Positions 7,420 through 18,200 of a stretch of 64,000 nt of DNA are shown here, in pieces (within the stretch, counting starts at the first letter, position 1; every line of letters starts with the position of its first letter). The notes under the pieces are model-generated. The model saw only the letters and a program-made list of their open reading frames with translations. It searched no databases and was not told the origin of the DNA. A program made the position numbers and the translations under genes. The stretch comes from an uncultured Christensenella sp. (GTDB lineage Bacteria; Bacillota; Clostridia; Christensenellales; Borkfalkiaceae), in contig CAJUME010000016.1 of NCBI GenBank assembly GCA_910587015.1, positions 4,511 through 68,510 on the forward strand, in the 5' to 3' direction.

Positions 7420-9033
7420 TTATTTGGCAAATTCGCTTGCGCGGAATTCCCTTATAACGTTTACCTTAATCTGACCGGGGTATTCAAGCTCAGCCTCGAT
7501 TTTCTTTGCAATGTCCTTTGCAAGGAATGCCGCCTGCGCGTCGTCAATCTGCTCGGGCTTGACAATTACGCGCACCTCGCGTCCCGCCTGAATGGCATAG
7601 CACTTGTCAACGCCGTTAAAGTCGCTTGCAATCGCTTCAAGCTTTTCAAGCCTTTTGACGTAGTTGGTTCCCGTTTCTCTGCGCGCTCCCGGTCTTGCAC
7701 CGGAAATAGCGTCCGCCGCAGCAACAAGCACAGCCTCTGTAGTGGTCGGCTCCACGTCGCCGTGGTGAGCCATAATGGCATTGATAACCTTGCCGCCCTC
7801 TCTGTACTTCTTTGCAAGGTCGGCGCCGAGTTGAATGTGCGTGCCCTCCTGCTCGTGGTCAACCGCCTTACCTATATCGTGCAGAAGTCCCGCGCGCTTT
7901 GCAAGGTTTACGTCAAGCCCAAGCTCCTGAGCCATAAGCCCCGCAAGCTGAGAAACCTCGATAGAGTGCTTGTACACGTTCTGTCCGTAGCTGGTTCTAT
8001 ATTTAAGTCTGCCCAAAAGCTTGATAATTTCGGGATGCAGTCCGAAAATGCCTACCTCAAACATCGCGCTTTCGCCCGCTTGCTTGATTTCCTGCTCCAT
8101 TTCCTTTTTGACCTTTTCAACCGTTTCCTCTATTCTTGCAGGGTGAATTCTGCCATCGGAAATCAGCTTTTCAAGCGAAAGTCTTGCAATCTCGCGCCTT
8201 ACGGGGTCAAAGCCGGAAAGTATAACCACCTCGGGAGTGTCGTCGATAATCAGCTCTATACCCGTTGCATTTTCAATCGCACGGATATTTCTGCCCTCTC
8301 TGCCGATAAGCCTTGCCTTCATGTCGTCGCTGGGCAAGGGTACAACCGATACGGTAATTTCAGAGGCATGGTCTGCCGCGCAACGCTGAACGGCAAGCGC
8401 GATAATTTTCTTTGCCTCGGTTGTTGCCTCTTCCCTTGCGGTCTGCTCTATATTTCTTACCTGCAACGCCACATCATGACGGGTTTCGTCAAGAATTTCC
8501 GTTGCAAGCAGCTTTCTCGCCTCTTCACGGGTGAGCTGTGCAACCTTCTCCAGCTCCTGAATCATAAGCTCGTGCTGGTGCGTGACTTTTTCCTGAGTTT
8601 TCTTTATTTCAAGCTCTCTCTTTTCAAGCTCGCGGCGCTGCTGCTCCAATGCGGAGGTTTGCTTTAAAAGCGCCTCTTCCTTTTTATCGAGTATCTCCTC
8701 TCTCTGTGCAAGTCTTTGTTCAAGCTTTGCAAGCTCGCTCTTCTTCTCGCGCGTTTCGCGCTCGAATTCGTTCCTTAACTGCAGTTCCTGTTCCTTTGCT
8801 TCCAAAATAGCTTCTTTTTTAAGCGCTTTGCACTCTAAAGAAGCATCGTCAATCATCTTTTTGGTTCTCGTTTCAACGTCGCCCAATCTTTTATCGGTTC
8901 TTTTTTGATTAATAATGTAACCGACAAAAAACCCAATAACCAAAGCCGTCAGAACACCTATACCAAGCCCTACCCCAAGCCCGATAACGGTGCTGTCCGC
9001 AAGAAACAGGCTGCTTAAAGCCAATAAGTTCAT
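7420..9033 (-). CDS. rny: Ribonuclease Y
   Basis: RNase Y is the membrane-anchored endonuclease that starts mRNA decay in many Firmicutes. The 537 residues show an N-terminal membrane helix (about 15-40), a long charged coiled coil (50-210), a KH domain with ARLIGREGRNIRAIE (about 235-255), and an HD domain with LLHDIGKAVDHEQEGTHIQLG (about 375-395), whose His-Asp pair binds metal. The length is normal. Start ATG follows AGGAGG by six bases. It ends the segment recA-nadE-rny; a terminator at 9163-9182 precedes it, so it probably has its own promoter. Confidence 0.97.
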   Translation of the reverse strand: MNLLALSSLFLADSTVIGLGVGLGIGVLTALVIGFFVGYIINQKRTDKRLGDVETRTKKMIDDASLECKALKKEAILEAKEQELQLRNEFERETREKKSELAKLEQRLAQREEILDKKEEALLKQTSALEQQRRELEKRELEIKKTQEKVTHQHELMIQELEKVAQLTREEARKLLATEILDETRHDVALQVRNIEQTAREEATTEAKKIIALAVQRCAADHASEITVSVVPLPSDDMKARLIGREGRNIRAIENATGIELIIDDTPEVVILSGFDPVRREIARLSLEKLISDGRIHPARIEETVEKVKKEMEQEIKQAGESAMFEVGIFGLHPEIIKLLGRLKYRTSYGQNVYKHSIEVSQLAGLMAQELGLDVNLAKRAGLLHDIGKAVDHEQEGTHIQLGADLAKKYREGGKVINAIMAHHGDVEPTTTEAVLVAAADAISGARPGARRETGTNYVKRLEKLEAIASDFNGVDKCYAIQAGREVRVIVKPEQIDDAQAAFLAKDIAKKIEAELEYPGQIKVNVIREFRASEFAK

Positions 9034-9162
9034 TTAAGCCTCCTGATAAATTTTTCAATAAATACGTTGCCTTAAAAGGCGCATTTATATCTGTATATAT
9101 TTTACACCCTGTCCGCATAAATGTCAATTTAAATATAAACATTGTTTTTCACAATATAAAAA

Positions 9163-9182
9163 AAAGCGGTGTTACCCGCTTT
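9163..9182 (-). terminator. Terminator after nadE
   Basis: Arms AAAGCGG and CCGCTTT (9163-9169, 9176-9182) with a 6-base loop; in the minus direction the stem is followed by a run of eight T. Confidence 0.85.
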
Positions 9183-9188
9183 GATTTT

Positions 9189-11102
9189 TTATTGAATATC
9201 GTCCAGCCACAGCCTTACAATCGCGTCCGAGGGCATACGCCAATCCCCGCGCGGGGAAAGCGAAACCGAGCCGACCTTCACGCCGTCTGGCATGCAGGAG
9301 CGCTTGAATTGCTGAGCAAAAAACCTTGAATAAAAGCTTTTTAGCCACTTTTTGATTGTTTCCACGTCATATACGCCTTTGAACGCATATTCAGCAAGAT
9401 ACTGAACTTTGGCAGGCTCGTAACCGCGCCGCACGGAATAATAAAGAAAAAAGTCGTGCAGAATATACGGGCCGACCAAATCCTCGGTCTTTTGGGAAAT
9501 GTTTCCGTTTTCGTCTGGCGGCAACAGCTCGGGACTGATTTCCGTATTTAAAATATCCTTTAAAACGCCACCGCATTTCCCGCCCAGCTTTTGCGCCTCG
9601 TGTCCGATAAGGTACTTTACAAGCGTTTTTGGCACGGAAGCGTTTACGCCGTACATCGACATATGGTCGCCGTTATAGGTCGCCCAGCCAAGCGCAAGCT
9701 CGCTCAAATCGCCCGTGCCTATAACAAGCCCGTTGTTATCGTTGGCAATATCCATAAGCACAAGCGTACGCATTCTCGCCTGCGCATTCTCGTAAGTGAC
9801 GTTCTTATCTTCTGCGTTATGCCCTATATCCTTGAAGTGCTTTAAAACGCTTGCACCTATGGGCACCGTCCTTGCCGTTGCTCCCAACGCCTTGATAAGC
9901 TTTATAGAATTGCTCTTTGTTTTTGCGGTTGTACCGAAGGCGGGCATTGTTACGGCAATTATATCCTTTGCGGATTTGCCAAGCGCCTTAAACGCACGGC
10001 ACACAACAAGCAACGCTAATGCGGAATCAAGCCCGCCCGAAACTCCTATAACGGCAGTTTTGCTGTTTGTGTGCTTAAAACGCTTTTCAAGCCCCTTTGA
10101 CTGAATAGATAAAATTAATTCCGTCCGCTCTTCAAGCCCCGCGCCCTCCTCGGGAATAAACGGCGTTTTGGAAAAGGCGCGTGTAAGCGATAAATTTTCC
10201 GTATTAGTATTGAAAGGAACGCTGAAATAATCTACTTGTTCACCGTAATATCCGCTTGAAATTCTTCTGCGTTCGGAAGCAAGATAAGCAACGTCTATCT
10301 CGCTGTAAACAAGCCCGTTTTCAAACAGCTTGCTTTCGGCAAGCACGGCGCCGTTTTCGCAAATTATATTGTGCCCCGCAAAAACCATATCGGTGGTGCT
10401 TTCACCGTCGCCCGCATCGCAGTAAACATACCCGCAGACAAGCTTTGCCGACTGCGTTTTTACAAGATTTCTGCGGTATTCCGCCTTGCCTGCAACCTCA
10501 TCGCTGCAAGAAAGGTTGACGATTATATTCGCGCCCGCCTGCGTGTGCGTTACCGACGGCGACTGCGGCACCCACAAATCCTCGCAAATTTCAACCGCAA
10601 CCGCAAAATCGGGCATTTCCTCCGCTCTGAAAATCAACTGCGTGCCGAAATAAACCTCATTTTGTCCGCATAGGGAAATAATCTCAATCCCGTCCAAAGG
10701 CAATGCGGGCGAGAAATGCCGTCTTTCGTAAAACTCGCCGTAATCTGGAAGAAAGGTTTTGGGCACAGCCCCCAAAATTCTGCCGTTGCTTACGGCCACC
10801 GCGCAGTTATAAAGCCTGTTACCGACAGCAAGCGGCGCGCCAACAAGCACAAGTGTTGCGCACCCTTCCGTTGCCCTTGCTATTTCGCCCAAAGCGTTTT
10901 CGCACGCGCTTAAAAGCGCAGGCTGATTAAATAAATCGCCGCAGGTATAGCCGCAGATACAAAGCTCGGGAAAAACGGTAAGCTGACTGCCGTTTTCCGC
11001 GCTCTGCTTTATTGCCTTTATTATCTGTCGGGTATTGAATTGTACGTCCGCCACCTTAATTTCGGGTGTGGCGGCGCATACCTTGATAAAACCGTAATTC
11101 AT
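9189..11102 (-). CDS. nadE: Glutamine-dependent NAD+ synthetase
   Basis: This enzyme amidates nicotinic acid adenine dinucleotide with glutamine as nitrogen donor. The 637-residue fusion has an N-terminal nitrilase-type glutaminase (Glu in FPELCICGY near residue 46, Lys in AVPKTFLPDY near 115, Cys in VEICEDLW near 175) and a C-terminal ATP-pyrophosphatase synthetase with SGGLDSALALL near 356. Both catalytic sets are intact. The gene lies 43 bp downstream of recA and is followed by a terminator. Its position between recA and rny, which are often neighbours in Firmicutes, is an insertion into that order. Confidence 0.96.
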   Translation of the reverse strand: MNYGFIKVCAATPEIKVADVQFNTRQIIKAIKQSAENGSQLTVFPELCICGYTCGDLFNQPALLSACENALGEIARATEGCATLVLVGAPLAVGNRLYNCAVAVSNGRILGAVPKTFLPDYGEFYERRHFSPALPLDGIEIISLCGQNEVYFGTQLIFRAEEMPDFAVAVEICEDLWVPQSPSVTHTQAGANIIVNLSCSDEVAGKAEYRRNLVKTQSAKLVCGYVYCDAGDGESTTDMVFAGHNIICENGAVLAESKLFENGLVYSEIDVAYLASERRRISSGYYGEQVDYFSVPFNTNTENLSLTRAFSKTPFIPEEGAGLEERTELILSIQSKGLEKRFKHTNSKTAVIGVSGGLDSALALLVVCRAFKALGKSAKDIIAVTMPAFGTTAKTKSNSIKLIKALGATARTVPIGASVLKHFKDIGHNAEDKNVTYENAQARMRTLVLMDIANDNNGLVIGTGDLSELALGWATYNGDHMSMYGVNASVPKTLVKYLIGHEAQKLGGKCGGVLKDILNTEISPELLPPDENGNISQKTEDLVGPYILHDFFLYYSVRRGYEPAKVQYLAEYAFKGVYDVETIKKWLKSFYSRFFAQQFKRSCMPDGVKVGSVSLSPRGDWRMPSDAIVRLWLDDIQ

Positions 11103-11145
11103 TTATTTAATTTGCGCGCCCAATGCGCGGCTTATTCCGTAAAAA

Positions 11146-12153
11146 TCAGTCCTTTTTTTCAAGCGAGGACTTATGCGCATCCCTTATTTTTGCATCGATT
11201 TCCGCCTTGATTTCGGGATTGCTTCTAAGGTATTCGCGCATTTTTTCGCGGCCCTGCGCAACCTTCTCATCGCCGTAATTGAACCACGAGCCGCTCTTTG
11301 TAAGAATGCCGTATTCAACGCCGAGGTCGATAAGACAGCCCTCCTGCGAAACGCCCTCGCCGTAAATTATATCGAATTCCGCAACCTTGAAGGGCGGCGC
11401 AACCTTGTTCTTTACAACCTTGCATTTTGCACGGTTGCCTATAATGCCGCCGTCGCCTTTAAGCGCGTCAGCTTTTCTTATATCGAGGCGGATAGTCGCA
11501 AAATATTTAAGCGCCTTACCGCCGGGGGTGGTTTCGGGATTGCCGAACATAACGCCGACCTTCTCGCGCAGCTGGTTTATAAAGATAACGCACGTTTTCG
11601 AGCGGTTTGTTATGGCGGTAAGCTTTCTTAAAGCCTGCGACATAAGCCTTGCCAAAAGTCCGACGTGCGTGTCGCCCATATCGCCCTCAATTTCAGCCTT
11701 GGGGGTAAGCGCCGCGACCGAGTCAATGACAATAACGTCCACCGCGCTGGAACGCACAAGCGATTCGCATATGTCAAGCGCCTGTTCGCCCGTGTCGGGC
11801 TGGGAAAGATACAGCTCGTTAGTGTCAACACCGAGCGCGTGTGCATACTGCGCGTCAAGCGCGTGCTCGGCATCGATAAACGCCGCAACTCCGCCCATTT
11901 TCTGCGTTTCAGCAATAATATGCAGTGCAACCGTGGTTTTACCCGAGGATTCGGGGCCGTACACCTCTATTATTCTGCCGCGGGGTACGCCGCCAACGCC
12001 CAACGCCAAATCCAGCGAAAGACAGCCGGTAGGAATAATTTCCAAATCGTTGCTGACGTTAGTATCGCCGAGCTTCATAATCGAGCCCTTGCCGTACTGT
12101 TTTTCAATCATTGCAATGGTTGAATTAAGCGCCTTTTGTTTTTCTTCGTTCAT
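11146..12153 (-). CDS. recA: Recombinase RecA
   Basis: RecA drives homologous recombination and the SOS response. The 335 residues include the N-terminal helix ALNSTIAMIEKQYGKGSIMKLG, Walker A GPESSGKTTVALH (about 66-78), Walker B VIVIDSVAAL, loop L2 region with NQLREKVGVMFGNPETTPGG, and a short acidic C-terminus. It lies 25 bp after cinA in the order ftsK-rimO-pgsA-cinA-recA. No recognisable LexA box is seen in the short gap before it, so any SOS control would come from further upstream. Confidence 0.98.
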   Translation of the reverse strand: MNEEKQKALNSTIAMIEKQYGKGSIMKLGDTNVSNDLEIIPTGCLSLDLALGVGGVPRGRIIEVYGPESSGKTTVALHIIAETQKMGGVAAFIDAEHALDAQYAHALGVDTNELYLSQPDTGEQALDICESLVRSSAVDVIVIDSVAALTPKAEIEGDMGDTHVGLLARLMSQALRKLTAITNRSKTCVIFINQLREKVGVMFGNPETTPGGKALKYFATIRLDIRKADALKGDGGIIGNRAKCKVVKNKVAPPFKVAEFDIIYGEGVSQEGCLIDLGVEYGILTKSGSWFNYGDEKVAQGREKMREYLRSNPEIKAEIDAKIRDAHKSSLEKKD

Positions 12154-12178
12154 ATTTATATACCTCTGTGATTTTTTC

Positions 12179-13276
12179 TTATTTTATGAATTTATAAGCA
12201 AGAAACAAAGCAAGATTAATTGCCGTTTCCGTTATTTTTTTACGCGAGCCGCAAAGCTGATATTTAAACGCCTGAGTACCGTCCTTCAAGGCTATGCCTA
12301 TATACGTCAAACCGACGGGCTTGTTCGTATTGTCCGATTTTGGCCCCGCAATACCCGTGGTGGATATGCTTACGTCGCAGTTACCGTCCTTTATCAGCCC
12401 CTCCGCCATCTCCGCGGCAGTCTGCTCGGAAACGGCTCCGAACCGTTTCAGCGTCATTTCCTCCACGCCGAGCCGCGCCGCCTTAGCCTCGTTGGAATAT
12501 GTGTTCAGTCCCTCGTAAAAAACCTCGCTTACGCCGGAAATACTCACAAGCCGCTTGCATATGCCGCCGCCCGTAAACGATTCCGCAACGGCTATCTTCA
12601 TTCTGCGCAGCTTTAAAAGCTGAACAAGCCGCTCTTCAAGCGAAATATCCTCCAAGGCGTAAATATATTTATCAAGCCTTGCAACAAGCTCTCTCAAAGC
12701 TCTGTCAAATATTGATTTGGGCGTATTACTGCCGTAAACCACCTCAATTTTGGTGTCGCCGTAGCTTTCTGAAATATTGAATTCCAGCTCGCCGCAAATA
12801 CTTTTTGCCGAATTGACGGCGGACATAATCAAGCTCTGCGGCGCGCCTACCGCTTTAACATATGCGCAACCGTGATTTACTCCGTAACGCTTGTCCAACT
12901 CGTTACATATATCCGAAACAAGCAGTCTGTTATTGCTGTCGGAAAACAGCATAAACACGGAATTGCTTTCCCCTTTAAGAAAATTAAGCCCGTCAAACTC
13001 CCCGCCGACGGCGGCAACGGCAAAGTCCTTTATTGTACCCTCCATTGCCTTAGGACAGTAAATTACCATATTTTCGTAATTTTCAAGCCCGTCCTTTAAG
13101 GCAAAAACTATCTCGGCAGAGCAATTGTAGGCGACATAGCTTATTTTATCAAAATAATAGCCGCCGTTTGCAAATTCCGAAATAACCGCATCAGCGCCGC
13201 TGAAATCGTTTATTTTTTTATTGCGGAAAACAAGCAGACAGCATTTATTCAACTTGTTATAAACAGCGGTATTCAT
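12179..13276 (-). CDS. cinA: CinA-family protein with a divergent N-terminal half
   Basis: The C-terminal domain (about residues 205-365) is the CinA/PncC nicotinamide-nucleotide amidohydrolase module: KIAVAESFTGGGICKRLVSI, YSNEAKAARLGV and ISTTGIAGPKSDN are present. The family Cys after the catalytic Ser (AESCTGG) is replaced by Phe. The N-terminal 200 residues occupy the place of the usual MoCF-type pyrophosphatase domain, but I see none of its normal motifs and the protein is somewhat short at 365 residues. It overlaps pgsA by 4 bp and precedes recA, the common Firmicute order. The amidase role is likely; the pyrophosphatase role is doubtful. Confidence 0.88.
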   Translation of the reverse strand: MNTAVYNKLNKCCLLVFRNKKINDFSGADAVISEFANGGYYFDKISYVAYNCSAEIVFALKDGLENYENMVIYCPKAMEGTIKDFAVAAVGGEFDGLNFLKGESNSVFMLFSDSNNRLLVSDICNELDKRYGVNHGCAYVKAVGAPQSLIMSAVNSAKSICGELEFNISESYGDTKIEVVYGSNTPKSIFDRALRELVARLDKYIYALEDISLEERLVQLLKLRRMKIAVAESFTGGGICKRLVSISGVSEVFYEGLNTYSNEAKAARLGVEEMTLKRFGAVSEQTAAEMAEGLIKDGNCDVSISTTGIAGPKSDNTNKPVGLTYIGIALKDGTQAFKYQLCGSRKKITETAINLALFLAYKFIK

Positions 13277-13947
13277 TGCTTTAAAACTTGAATATTTTTT
13301 ACTATATAATTAACGCCGGAAATTACCGTAAGCAGTACTGCAAGCGCAAAAAAGCCAAGACCGATATAATTCAGAATTTCGGAAGTAAGGCGTACCCCTT
13401 CGTTCATAGAAGCAAATTCGCCGAAGCCCGCCGCAATAAGCAGAACAACTATCGAAATATCCTGACATACGGTTTTATATTTTCCGAAGTTGTCCGCGGC
13501 GATAACCATTCCCGCGCCCGCCGCAACCATGCGGAAGCCGCTGACAATAATCTCCCTTGCAAGTATAAGCGCAACACCACAGCCGCCCGCAATCAACGCC
13601 CAACCGCCAAAGCTTAAGGTAAAAAACTGCGGAACGGTAAGCATAATGACAAGCGCCGACAAAACAAGCACCTTGTCCGCAATAGGGTCTAAAAATTTGC
13701 CCAAATTTGTTACAAGCTTATACTTTCTTGCAATTTTTCCGTCGAACAAATCGGTTAAGCACGCAATTGCAAACACCGCAAGCGCAACGAAGTAATGACT
13801 TAAAAACTGGACGTAAAACAGCGCAATAAACGCGGGAATCATACACATGCGCGAAATCGTAAGCTTGTTGGGCAAATTCATTACGCCCTTACCCGCGGCA
13901 AATTTGTATGCTTTGCTGTTTTTGTCTATCTCTTTCTCTTCATTCAT
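13273..13947 (-). CDS. pgsA: CDP-diacylglycerol--glycerol-3-phosphate 3-phosphatidyltransferase
   Basis: PgsA makes phosphatidylglycerol phosphate, the first step to phosphatidylglycerol and cardiolipin. The 224-residue integral membrane protein carries the CDP-alcohol phosphatidyltransferase signature D-x2-D-G-x2-A-R-x8-G-x3-D-x3-D (TDLFDGKIARKYK, then LGKFLDPIADK, about residues 66-93) and about five hydrophobic helices. The N-terminal 25 residues are a polar extension before the usual NLPNKLTISRM start. It overlaps rimO and cinA by 4 bp each (ATGA), so translation is coupled. Confidence 0.95.
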   Translation of the reverse strand: MNEEKEIDKNSKAYKFAAGKGVMNLPNKLTISRMCMIPAFIALFYVQFLSHYFVALAVFAIACLTDLFDGKIARKYKLVTNLGKFLDPIADKVLVLSALVIMLTVPQFFTLSFGGWALIAGGCGVALILAREIIVSGFRMVAAGAGMVIAADNFGKYKTVCQDISIVVLLIAAGFGEFASMNEGVRLTSEILNYIGLGFFALAVLLTVISGVNYIVKNIQVLKQ

Positions 13948-15290
13948 AAAATATAGTCCTCAGTCCGCCCGAAAAGGTCGTAGCTGTCGCAGTCCTCAAT
14001 AATTACCTCGTAATATTCACCCTGAACAGCCTCGGACGCGTTAAAATATACTTTACCATCTATATCTGGCGCCTGAAAGTACGCTCTGCCGACAAAGCAG
14101 CCTCTGTCATAGTCTATACCGTCGCACAAAACCCTTACCGCTTGTCCGACATAACCTTTAAGCTTGTCCGCCGAAATCTTTCGCTGAATTTCGTATAACT
14201 GCTTTACCCGTGCGCGCTTTTTGGAATAAGGAACCTGTCCTTTCAGCTTATAAGCTGGTGTATCAAGCTCGCGCGAGTAGGCGAAAAAACCACAATTGTC
14301 AAGCTTTGCCTCCCGCAAAAATTCGCAAAGCCCGATATGCTCCTCCTCCGTTTCGGAAGGAAAGCCGCTGATAAACGTAGAGCGAATTGCAATATCGGGA
14401 ATTTTCTCTCTCAGCTTTTTTATTAAAGCCAGATACTCAGCACGTCCGGCGGGTCTGTTCATAAGCTTTAATATTCTGTTTTCGCTGTGCTGAAAAGGAA
14501 TATCGATATATTTAACTATTTTTTTATTGCTTTTTATCTCCTCAATAAGCTCGTTGTCGAGCATATCGGGATAACAGTACAATAATCTTACACTATTAAT
14601 ATTGACAAGTGTTGTCAGCTTTTGTAAAATTTCTTTTAATTTTTTTTGACCGTATAAATCAACGCCGTAACGCGTTATATCCTGCGCAACCAAAATCAAT
14701 TCTGAAACATCGCCAAGCCCTTCCGCCTCTTTCAAGAGCTGTTCCATAGGAAAGCTTTTATATTTTCCTCTGATTTTCGGGATAAGGCAATAGGTGCAGT
14801 GATTACTGCATCCATCGGCTATTTTAAGATATGCATAATGCGCGGGCGTGGTAAGCACTCTGTTTGCGCTAAAACAGCCCTTGCCGCAACCGACAAAATT
14901 TGTTCTGCCCTCTGCATAGCATTTTTCAAGCGCGTCAAAAAAATTGCCGTAATCTTCCGTACCCAAAAACAAATCTGCTTCTGTAAGCGCGTCAAAGGTT
15001 TCGCCTATAAATTTCTGCGGCAAACAGCCCGTAACCACTATTTTTTCAAGACAGCCGTTTTTATATTCGGTGCAATCAAGCACGGTTTCGATTGCCTCCT
15101 TGCGCGCCTCGTTCAAAAACGAGCATGTGTTTATAATCAGCACATTGACTTCTTCGACATTGTTGCTGATTTCACAGCCGCGCTCCTTAATTATTGCCAA
15201 AAGCTTTTCGGAATCAACACGGTTTTTATCGCAACCCAACGAAATCAATCCGAATTTTTTCGCAGAAAAATCAATCGTCAATGTCTTCAC
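13944..15290 (-). CDS. rimO: Ribosomal protein S12 methylthiotransferase
   Basis: RimO adds a methylthio group to Asp of ribosomal protein S12. The 448 residues show the UPF0004 domain (GLISLGCDKNRVDSE with Cys20, NTCSF, VTGCLPQ), the radical SAM motif CSNHCTYCLIP (CX3CX2C, near residue 160), and a C-terminal TRAM domain. The GCDKNRVDSE sequence separates it from MiaB. The start overlaps the end of ftsK by 20 bp; the end overlaps pgsA by 4 bp. Confidence 0.96.
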   Translation of the reverse strand: MKTLTIDFSAKKFGLISLGCDKNRVDSEKLLAIIKERGCEISNNVEEVNVLIINTCSFLNEARKEAIETVLDCTEYKNGCLEKIVVTGCLPQKFIGETFDALTEADLFLGTEDYGNFFDALEKCYAEGRTNFVGCGKGCFSANRVLTTPAHYAYLKIADGCSNHCTYCLIPKIRGKYKSFPMEQLLKEAEGLGDVSELILVAQDITRYGVDLYGQKKLKEILQKLTTLVNINSVRLLYCYPDMLDNELIEEIKSNKKIVKYIDIPFQHSENRILKLMNRPAGRAEYLALIKKLREKIPDIAIRSTFISGFPSETEEEHIGLCEFLREAKLDNCGFFAYSRELDTPAYKLKGQVPYSKKRARVKQLYEIQRKISADKLKGYVGQAVRVLCDGIDYDRGCFVGRAYFQAPDIDGKVYFNASEAVQGEYYEVIIEDCDSYDLFGRTEDYIL

Positions 15291-18200
15291 CGTAAATTTG
15301 TACGAATTCGTCCTTTGAAAGCAATACCTTTCTGGGCTTGGAGCCCTCGGAAGGCGTAATATAATTCATTTTTTCCATCCAGTCGATAATCTTGCAAGCC
15401 TTAATATAACCTACGGGGAATCTGCGCTGAATCATGGAAACGGACGCCTGATTTGAAGTTACGCAATACTTCAATGCCTTGATATGCGTATCGTCTATCT
15501 TGAACTCATCGTCCTCGCCGCCTTCTCCGCCGCCGAGCGCGGGCGCAGTCGTTTCCTCCTGCTCTACGGTATTGATAAAGTCGGCAAGCCCTTGGTCGAA
15601 GTACGTTTCGTTATGCGATTTGATAAAGTCCGTAACCCTCTGCACCTCGTGTGTGTCAACAAAACAGCCCTGAATACGTGTAAGGTCGGGATTTTCCGCA
15701 GAACGGAAATACAAATCTCCGCGACCGAGCAGCTTTTCCGCACCGCCTATATCGAAAATACAGCGCGCATCGTCAAACGAGTTTACCTTAAAGCCTATTC
15801 TGGTAGGAAGGTTGGATTTGATAAGTCCCGTAATGCAGTCGACGGAAGGTCTTTGCGTTGCAAGTATAAGGTGAATACCCGCCGCGCGCGCCTTTTGCAC
15901 AAGCTTGATAATTCTGCTTTCTATATCCTTTTTGGCTTGCAGCATCAAATCGCCGAACTCGTCTAAAACTATCAAAATCTTGGGCAGCTTTTCCTCGCCA
16001 GCTGGCAGATGAGCGTTATATTCTTCAAGGTTTTTAGTAGCTTGCCCCGCTTCTGTCATGTCCTTGAACAGCGTATATCTGCGCTCCATTTCCTTTATTG
16101 CCCAGTTCAGCGCCTTAATAGCCTTGTCGCACTCGTATAAAATTTCGTTTATCATAAGGTGCGGCAATTTATCGTAGGAAATAAATTCAACCTGCTTGGG
16201 GTCGACAAGGATAAGCCTTAGCTCTTCGGGGCCGTATTTATACAAAAGACTGACCAAAAGCGCGCTTAAGCATATACTTTTACCGCTACCAGTGGTTCCC
16301 GCAACAAGCAAATGCGGCATTTTGGTAATATCGGGGCAAACAACCTCGCCCTCGATATTTTTACCGAGCCCGAAGGTCAAAGAGCCCTGCTTGCTGTTAA
16401 GGAAGCTTCTCGAAGCAAGCATACCCTTCAGTCCAACGGTTGTGCGCACGTTGTTTGGAACCTCTATCGACAGCGCGCCCTTGGAATAATTAAGGTAGGC
16501 GTTTACGTTGTCCTTTTTAAGCTCCATTGCAATCGCATCGCGGTACTTGACGGACTGATTGATTTTTGTTTTATCTATAATTATTACGTCATAGCGCGTA
16601 ATTGCGGGGCCGATTGTTACGTTCGATACCTCGCTGGCGATTTTAAAGCGGTCAAGCGTTTCCACTATAATGCGCTTGTTGTCCTCTATTTCGCCCGTAT
16701 TTATGTTGTTGGTTTCGGGATAGTCGTCCAAAAGGTCTAACGAGGGTCTGACGTACTTTTTCCATACGTGCTTGGGCTTTTCCTCTGCGGGAACGGGCTG
16801 AGCCGCAGGCGGAACCGTAGCGGCGGGCTTTTCCGTATTTTCCGTCCTTCTGACGGGGCTTACAGGGCTGATATTGCCGCTTTGCAAGGCATTTCTCGGA
16901 TTGCTTTCAACATTGCTGTCCCGTCTTACGGTAGCCTCGCTTTCCGCATTGCCGTCCATTTCGTCATCGTCAAACAATTCCGCATTGCTTGACGCTCTGC
17001 CAAGGGAAGAAGTCCCTCTGTCCCTGCGCGAGGGCAGGCTGAAAAGTCTGTCTACCTTGCTTTCGGCATCCTCGTTATCCGCGCTTATATTTTCTGCGGG
17101 TAAATCGCTCCTTATCGCCTGATTGTAATTTTGCTCCGGCTCGGACGGCTGTTCGGACGGTGTAAAGCCTACCGTGCCCAAGCCGCGCGCAGAGGGGACA
17201 TAAGGCGGCTCCTGATAAGGCTCCGGCTCCTCAAATGCCTCGGTATTCTCCGAATAATTACGGGAGGACTCCGGCTCGTAAATATCGGCGGAATAATCCT
17301 GCTCCTCCTCTGTGCTGTTGTCACGGACGTATTCGCCGTATATCTGCGGCTGCTGTTCGGAACTCTGAACGGGATAAATTCCCCCGTCGGAATAACCGCC
17401 AAGGTCGGTTGCGGGCTGTTCGCCGTAAACAAAGCTTGACGGCGTAGACTGAACAGTCTGATTTAAAACCTCATCGGAATACGCTTCCGTATAGCTTGCC
17501 TCCGGCACGGCGGCGTTGTTTTTTTGCGACTTAGCCCCGCCCGAAGAGAAGCTGCTTAAATAATCCGCCTCGCTTGCCGTTGTTGTAGAAGGACGGTTGA
17601 AATAGGAATTTTCGTTGAAAATCATATTCCTTCTGTAGCTTTCCGCGGCAAATTCGCCGTTTTCGAACAGAATTTTGCGCCCGAGATTTTTGGACGAAAA
17701 CTTATCGTCCTCCTGCTCCACCGTAGCGGAAGCGGTCGTCTGTACGGGCGGCTGATGGACATATATATTATTCTGTACGGGCTGAGCTGTGCTTTGCGGC
17801 TGTTCGGTCGGCGCTGTGCTTACCGCCGCCTCTTCCGAAAGCGCGGCATTGTCAGCAACAATATTTGCGCCCGAAGCCTTGCGCGACCTTTTGATAGTGA
17901 AAATATTTCTGCCGCCGAACGCAAGCACGGTTACATAAACGCATGCAACCGTAAGCAGGGATAAAATTATGTAAGCGGCTACAAACGAAAGCTTTGCAAG
18001 CGGATATACGACTATTGCGGACACAACTCCGCCGAAGGTATAGCCTGCAATTCCGTTCTGCGCGTTTTTATAGCAGTCGGCAATATATTTGCCATAGCCT
18101 TCAAGCGTAAAATTGCGGGTAGTAACTGCGTGGAAAAGCAAAAACAGCATAAAAACCGTAAGCGCAACGGCAAAAGCCCTGCGCAGTGAGATTTTTATCT

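Noticed and set aside
12154..12178. Possible LexA box before recA
   Set aside because: No GAAC-N4-GTTC type dyad is present in the 25-bp gap.
11387..12616. Long plus-strand open frame (409 codons) over recA and cinA
   Set aside because: It lies opposite two clearly conserved genes and encodes low-complexity Ser-rich sequence; a shadow frame.
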